From positions 1 through 9,430 of the forward strand of contig JACZQL010000021.1 of the NCBI GenBank assembly GCA_022545745.1: DNA of 9,430 nt, written 5' to 3'. Position 1 is the first letter of the stretch. Every line of letters begins with the position of its first letter. Of the stretch, positions 7,918 to 9,430 are shown in pieces. A program made the position numbers and the translations under genes. The notes under the pieces were generated by a model. The model did no database searches. It saw only the letters and a program-made list of their open reading frames with translations, and was not told the DNA's origin. Source of the DNA: Deltaproteobacteria bacterium (GTDB lineage: Bacteria; Desulfobacterota_B; Binatia; UBA9968).

Positions 7918-7932
7918 AGGACTGCATGTCTC

Positions 7933-7962
7933 TTGACTATAGCGCATTTTACAGAGTATTTG
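7933..7962 (+). promoter_or_regulatory. Candidate promoter for the UbiD-family gene
   Basis: TTGACT (7933-7938, 5/6 to the -35 consensus) is followed after 18 bases by TATTTG (7957-7962), a mediocre -10. Transcription would start near 7969, giving a leader of about 80 bases. It is the best plus-strand match in the 195-bp intergenic region. Confidence 0.35.
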
Positions 7963-7964
7963 AT
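7936..7964 (-). promoter_or_regulatory. Candidate promoter for uvrB-uvrC-comEC
   Basis: On the minus strand TATAGT (7941-7936, 5/6 to the -10 consensus) lies 17 bases after a weak -35 ATCAAA (7964-7959). A start near 7929 would give a leader of about 76 bases. It overlaps the candidate plus-strand promoter, so the two genes could compete for RNA polymerase. It is an alternative to the extended -10 next to the ATG. Confidence 0.3.
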
Positions 7965-7970
7965 CCGTAA
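7949..7970. promoter_or_regulatory. Operator-like imperfect inverted repeat
   Basis: TTACaGA (7949-7955) and TCcGTAA (7964-7970) are inverted halves with one mismatch and an 8-base centre. The repeat covers the proposed -10 of the UbiD-family promoter and the -35 side of the uvrB promoter. This is the shape of a site for a dimeric repressor. A similar TTAC-N13-GTAA pair is at 7854-7874. No known LexA consensus is matched well, so the binding protein is unknown. Confidence 0.25.
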
Positions 7971-8037
7971 CCCGATTTGCGCAGGTCACCTTGGAGAACG
8001 GGCCCTGCTGCACGAGTTGAGTCATACCCCAGACCAT

Positions 8038-8042
8038 GAAGG
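8038..8042 (+). promoter_or_regulatory. Ribosome-binding site of the UbiD-family gene
   Basis: GAAGG lies 6 bases before the ATG at 8049. The in-frame TGA at 8037-8039 rules out any earlier start, so this fixes the beginning of the gene. Confidence 0.7.
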
Positions 8043-8048
8043 TCAGCT

Positions 8049-9395
8049 ATGTTTCGCGATCTTAGGGAATTTGTCGATCTCCTTCAACGAGAAGGCGAGC
8101 TTCTGACAGTGGCGGAAGAACTCTCACCGAACCAGGAGATATCTGCCGCAATTCGCGAGGTTGAAGAGAGAAAGGGAAAGGCCCTCCGCCTGCCCCAGGT
8201 CTTGGGATATCCGTTTTCGTTGGTGGGCAGTCTCCTCGGCCATCGAAGAAGAGTCGAGTTGGCTTTCGGAAACCCGCGGGACCTACTGGCCCTTTATGCG
8301 GAGAGGCGACAGCATCTCATCCCACCCAAACGGGTTAACGATGGCCCGGTTAAGGAAGTCGTTCACAGTCATAATATCGATATTCCAAAACTCGCTCCTG
8401 TGTTAACTCACCATGAAGGGGATGTGGGACCCTATCTGACCAGTGCCATTGCCGTTGCCCGTGATCCGGAGACGGGAATACTGAGCTGTGGGATCCATCG
8501 CGTGCAGATTAAAGGAGGGGACAGGATAGGTATCCTGCTCAACAATCCTCCCATTGCAGCCTATTTTCGCAAAGCTGAAGCTAACCATAAGCCGCTGCCC
8601 ATAGCGTTTGTCATAGGCTGTGACCCACTGACCCTGCTATCTTCCGTTATTCGCGCTCCGGAAGGGGAAAAATTTGCCATCGGAGGGGGTCTGGCCTCCC
8701 GACCCATTGAAATGGTTCGCTGTGTTACATCCGACCTGGAGGTTCCAGCCCACGCAGAGTTGGTACTTGAGGGCGAGATTCTTCCAGGGGTCAGGGAAAC
8801 GGAAGGCCCCTTTGGTGAATCTTCTGGCTATTACCTAACCTTCGAATGTCCGGTGGGAAAGATCACAGCAGTCACGCACAGAAAGGACCCCATCTATCAC
8901 GCCCTGGTCCCCTTCAGCGGGGAGGATTCCACCCTGTCCGCATTCCTGTGGGAGGCCGAGAACCTGCCTCAATTAAAACAAAAGTTTCCTTCACTCGTCC
9001 GGATTCATATTCCACCGCGGAGTCTGGGATTGAGCGTACTGGTAGCGGTGGAGCCCATGCCTCATAGGTCGGTGAAAGCTCTCATCCAGGCCGTTTGGGA
9101 CATGATGCCCGTGGCCAAGAATGTCGTGGTGGTGGATGCTGACGTTCCTCTGGAAGGTGGCGCGGATGTCTGGTGGGCCTTGTCGACCCGGCTACGTGCA
9201 GATGAAGGTGTCTGGACAAGCAAAGGAGGCAGAGGCATGGGGATCGATCCCTCGGTTCAGGCAGGCCAACCTGTACCCCGTATGGGGATCGATGCCACGG
9301 CCATGGCAGAAGACCCCGTGCTCTTCCGGCGCGTCGACGTAGCTAAAGCGGTGCGAGAGAAAGTGAGTCGCATCCTCAGGCCGCACTTGGAATGA
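8049..9395 (+). CDS. UbiD-family decarboxylase (prenylated-FMN dependent)
   Basis: A 448-residue cytosolic member of the UbiD family, enzymes that reversibly decarboxylate unsaturated or aromatic acids with prenylated FMN made by UbiX. The N-terminus (FRDLREFVDLLQREGELL) is typical. GIHRVQ at 148-153 supplies Arg151, and EGPFGE at 252-257 supplies Glu252 and Glu257. These correspond to the Arg-Glu-Glu catalytic residues known from fungal Fdc1 (Arg173, Glu277, Glu282). The downstream VVVDADV with WWALSTR (360-381) and GIDAT (413-417) are further family features. The length suits UbiD-type decarboxylases of about 440-490 residues. The substrate cannot be read from the sequence: a polyprenyl-hydroxybenzoate in quinone synthesis, a menaquinone-pathway intermediate or another aromatic acid are all possible. 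It is divergent from uvrB. The next gene may begin at or just after its stop codon. Confidence 0.92.
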   Translation: MFRDLREFVDLLQREGELLTVAEELSPNQEISAAIREVEERKGKALRLPQVLGYPFSLVGSLLGHRRRVELAFGNPRDLLALYAERRQHLIPPKRVNDGPVKEVVHSHNIDIPKLAPVLTHHEGDVGPYLTSAIAVARDPETGILSCGIHRVQIKGGDRIGILLNNPPIAAYFRKAEANHKPLPIAFVIGCDPLTLLSSVIRAPEGEKFAIGGGLASRPIEMVRCVTSDLEVPAHAELVLEGEILPGVRETEGPFGESSGYYLTFECPVGKITAVTHRKDPIYHALVPFSGEDSTLSAFLWEAENLPQLKQKFPSLVRIHIPPRSLGLSVLVAVEPMPHRSVKALIQAVWDMMPVAKNVVVVDADVPLEGGADVWWALSTRLRADEGVWTSKGGRGMGIDPSVQAGQPVPRMGIDATAMAEDPVLFRRVDVAKAVREKVSRILRPHLE

Positions 9396-9410
9396 ACCGC
9401 TCTGCTCGCC

Positions 9411-9430
9411 ATGGGACTCAAAAGAATAAT
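9411..9430 (+). CDS. Possible start of a UbiX-like gene (cut by window edge)
   Basis: An ATG 15 bases after the decarboxylase stop opens MGLKRI followed by Ile or Met before the window ends. UbiX proteins commonly begin with a short KRIIVGITGASG-like strand, and UbiX makes the prenyl-FMN that UbiD enzymes need, so the context fits. Only six full codons are visible and no ribosome-binding site is evident. A different-frame ATG at 9392, overlapping the stop as ATGA, would read MNRSARHG and is a competing start. Treat this as a suggestion. Confidence 0.3.

Noticed and set aside
7854..8048. SOS (LexA) box controlling uvrB
   Set aside because: Checked for CTG-N10-CAG, GTTC-N7-GTTC and CGAAC-type patterns. 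The closest, CTG-N11-CAG at 7903-7919, has the wrong spacing.
8036..8065. Nine-codon frame (MKVSYVSRS) overlapping the start of the UbiD-family gene
   Set aside because: It is too short to support. Its start lies inside the ribosome-binding site of the real gene, and no leader-peptide logic such as repeated codons plus an attenuator is visible.
1..9430. tRNA, rRNA, CRISPR array, insertion sequence or phage genes
   Set aside because: No repeat-spacer pattern, transposase, integrase or terminal repeats were seen. Nearly all of the window is accounted for by intact genes.

Overview
This is an ordinary bacterial chromosomal segment of moderate GC content, with five complete genes of recognisable or high-level function, one cupin, and possibly the first codons of a seventh gene at the right edge. 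Nothing marks it as plasmid, phage or transposon. Gene content (UvrB, UvrC, ComEC, a UbiD-family decarboxylase and an acetylserotonin-O-methyltransferase-like enzyme) is that of a free-living bacterium. The protein styles resemble deltaproteobacterial or related uncultivated lineages, but the sequence alone does not fix the taxon.

Left part (1-1446): a class I SAM-dependent methyltransferase on the minus strand and a small single-domain cupin on the plus strand are divergently transcribed from a 55-bp gap, where a sigma70-like promoter for the cupin can be proposed. The cupin then converges on the large minus-strand block with only 25 bp between stop codons.

Central part (1472-7853): a compact minus-strand cluster reads uvrB, uvrC, comEC. 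uvrB and uvrC are 14 bp apart, with a perfect 6-bp stem-loop over the uvrB stop codon. uvrC and comEC overlap by 4 bases, or are 5 bp apart if comEC uses its internal ATG. UvrB and UvrC are intact nucleotide excision repair proteins with all expected motifs. UvrC also has the four cysteines of the iron-sulfur site. ComEC, the inner-membrane DNA channel of natural transformation, is full length, but its C-terminal metallo-beta-lactamase domain has lost several normally conserved residues.

Right part (7854-9430): a 195-bp divergent intergenic region holds candidate promoters for uvrB and for a UbiD-family decarboxylase, with an imperfect inverted repeat and a small hairpin. The decarboxylase keeps its Arg-Glu-Glu catalytic residues. 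The last 20 bases may begin a gene whose first residues (MGLKRI) look like the start of UbiX, the prenyl-FMN synthase that UbiD enzymes depend on. No previously undescribed system is evident. The most interesting points are the degenerate ComEC nuclease-like domain, the coupling structure at uvrB-uvrC, and a possibly leaderless uvrB message.
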